A stretch of 35,738 nucleotides of DNA, from positions 1-35,738 of the forward strand of contig NZ_ABCQ01000047.1 of the NCBI RefSeq assembly GCF_000170855.1. Reading direction: 5' to 3'. The notes beneath the pieces are model-generated. The model saw only the letters and a list, made by a program, of their open reading frames with translations. It made no database searches and was not told the DNA's origin. This document shows, in pieces, positions 35,352 through 35,738 of this stretch (positions are counted from its first letter, which is position 1; each line of letters begins with the position of its first letter). This stretch comes from Moritella sp. PE36. GTDB taxonomy: Bacteria; Pseudomonadota; Gammaproteobacteria; Enterobacterales; Moritellaceae. A program made the position numbers and the translations under genes.

Positions 35352-35738
<387 letters not shown>

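Overview
This window reads as core chromosome of a gammaproteobacterium, most likely Moritella or a close marine relative on the Vibrio/Shewanella side. That placement is an inference from gene order and protein resemblance, not from a database search. The DNA leans AT-rich. Almost every gene belongs to a well-known family. I see no insertion sequence, prophage, CRISPR array, toxin-antitoxin pair or defence island, and no tRNA gene.

Layout. 1-5.0 kb is the btuB / trmA / yijD / fabR neighbourhood also known from enterobacteria, interrupted by a Tsx/OmpK-type porin gene. A compact cobalamin riboswitch precedes btuB, which is cut by the window start. 5.3-6.7 kb is an NSS-family sodium-dependent transporter. 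6.8-19.6 kb (minus strand) is a complete gspCDEFGHIJKLMN type II secretion operon followed in the same direction by nudE and cysQ. 20.0-26.2 kb (plus strand) holds hslR-hslO, pckA, greB and tex. 26.3-32.4 kb (minus strand) is ridA-tusD-tusC-tusB followed by the str operon rpsL-rpsG-fusA-tuf. 32.6-34.1 kb (plus strand) is pyrBI behind a leader-peptide attenuator. 34.2-34.7 kb is a DUF1415 gene. From 34.9 kb to the end is the 3' end of an rRNA operon on the minus strand: the 23S 3' end and two tandem 5S genes.

How the genes work together. The gsp genes encode an envelope-spanning secretion machine: inner-membrane platform GspC/F/L/M, ATPase GspE, pseudopilins GspG-K, secretin GspD and accessory GspN. 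The prepilin peptidase (GspO/PilD) and any pilotin must lie elsewhere. The tus, str and rrn genes supply tRNA thiolation, ribosomal proteins, elongation factors and rRNA. PyrB/PyrI form aspartate transcarbamoylase. HslR and HslO are stress proteins acting on stalled 50S subunits and as a redox-controlled chaperone.

No new multi-gene system is evident. The most interesting signals are small: a hairpin between rpsG and fusA that reproduces a tRNA-Tyr anticodon arm; twin 5S genes with a compensatory base-pair change, each followed by a similarly placed hairpin; a 20-codon pyrBI leader with a C/U-rich tract; a hairpin after the major pseudopilin gene inside the gsp operon; a B12 riboswitch with an odd B12 box; an acidic LF-repeat in GspH; an E-to-D change at the catalytic tip of GreB; and a heptanucleotide tandem repeat between tex and tuf.
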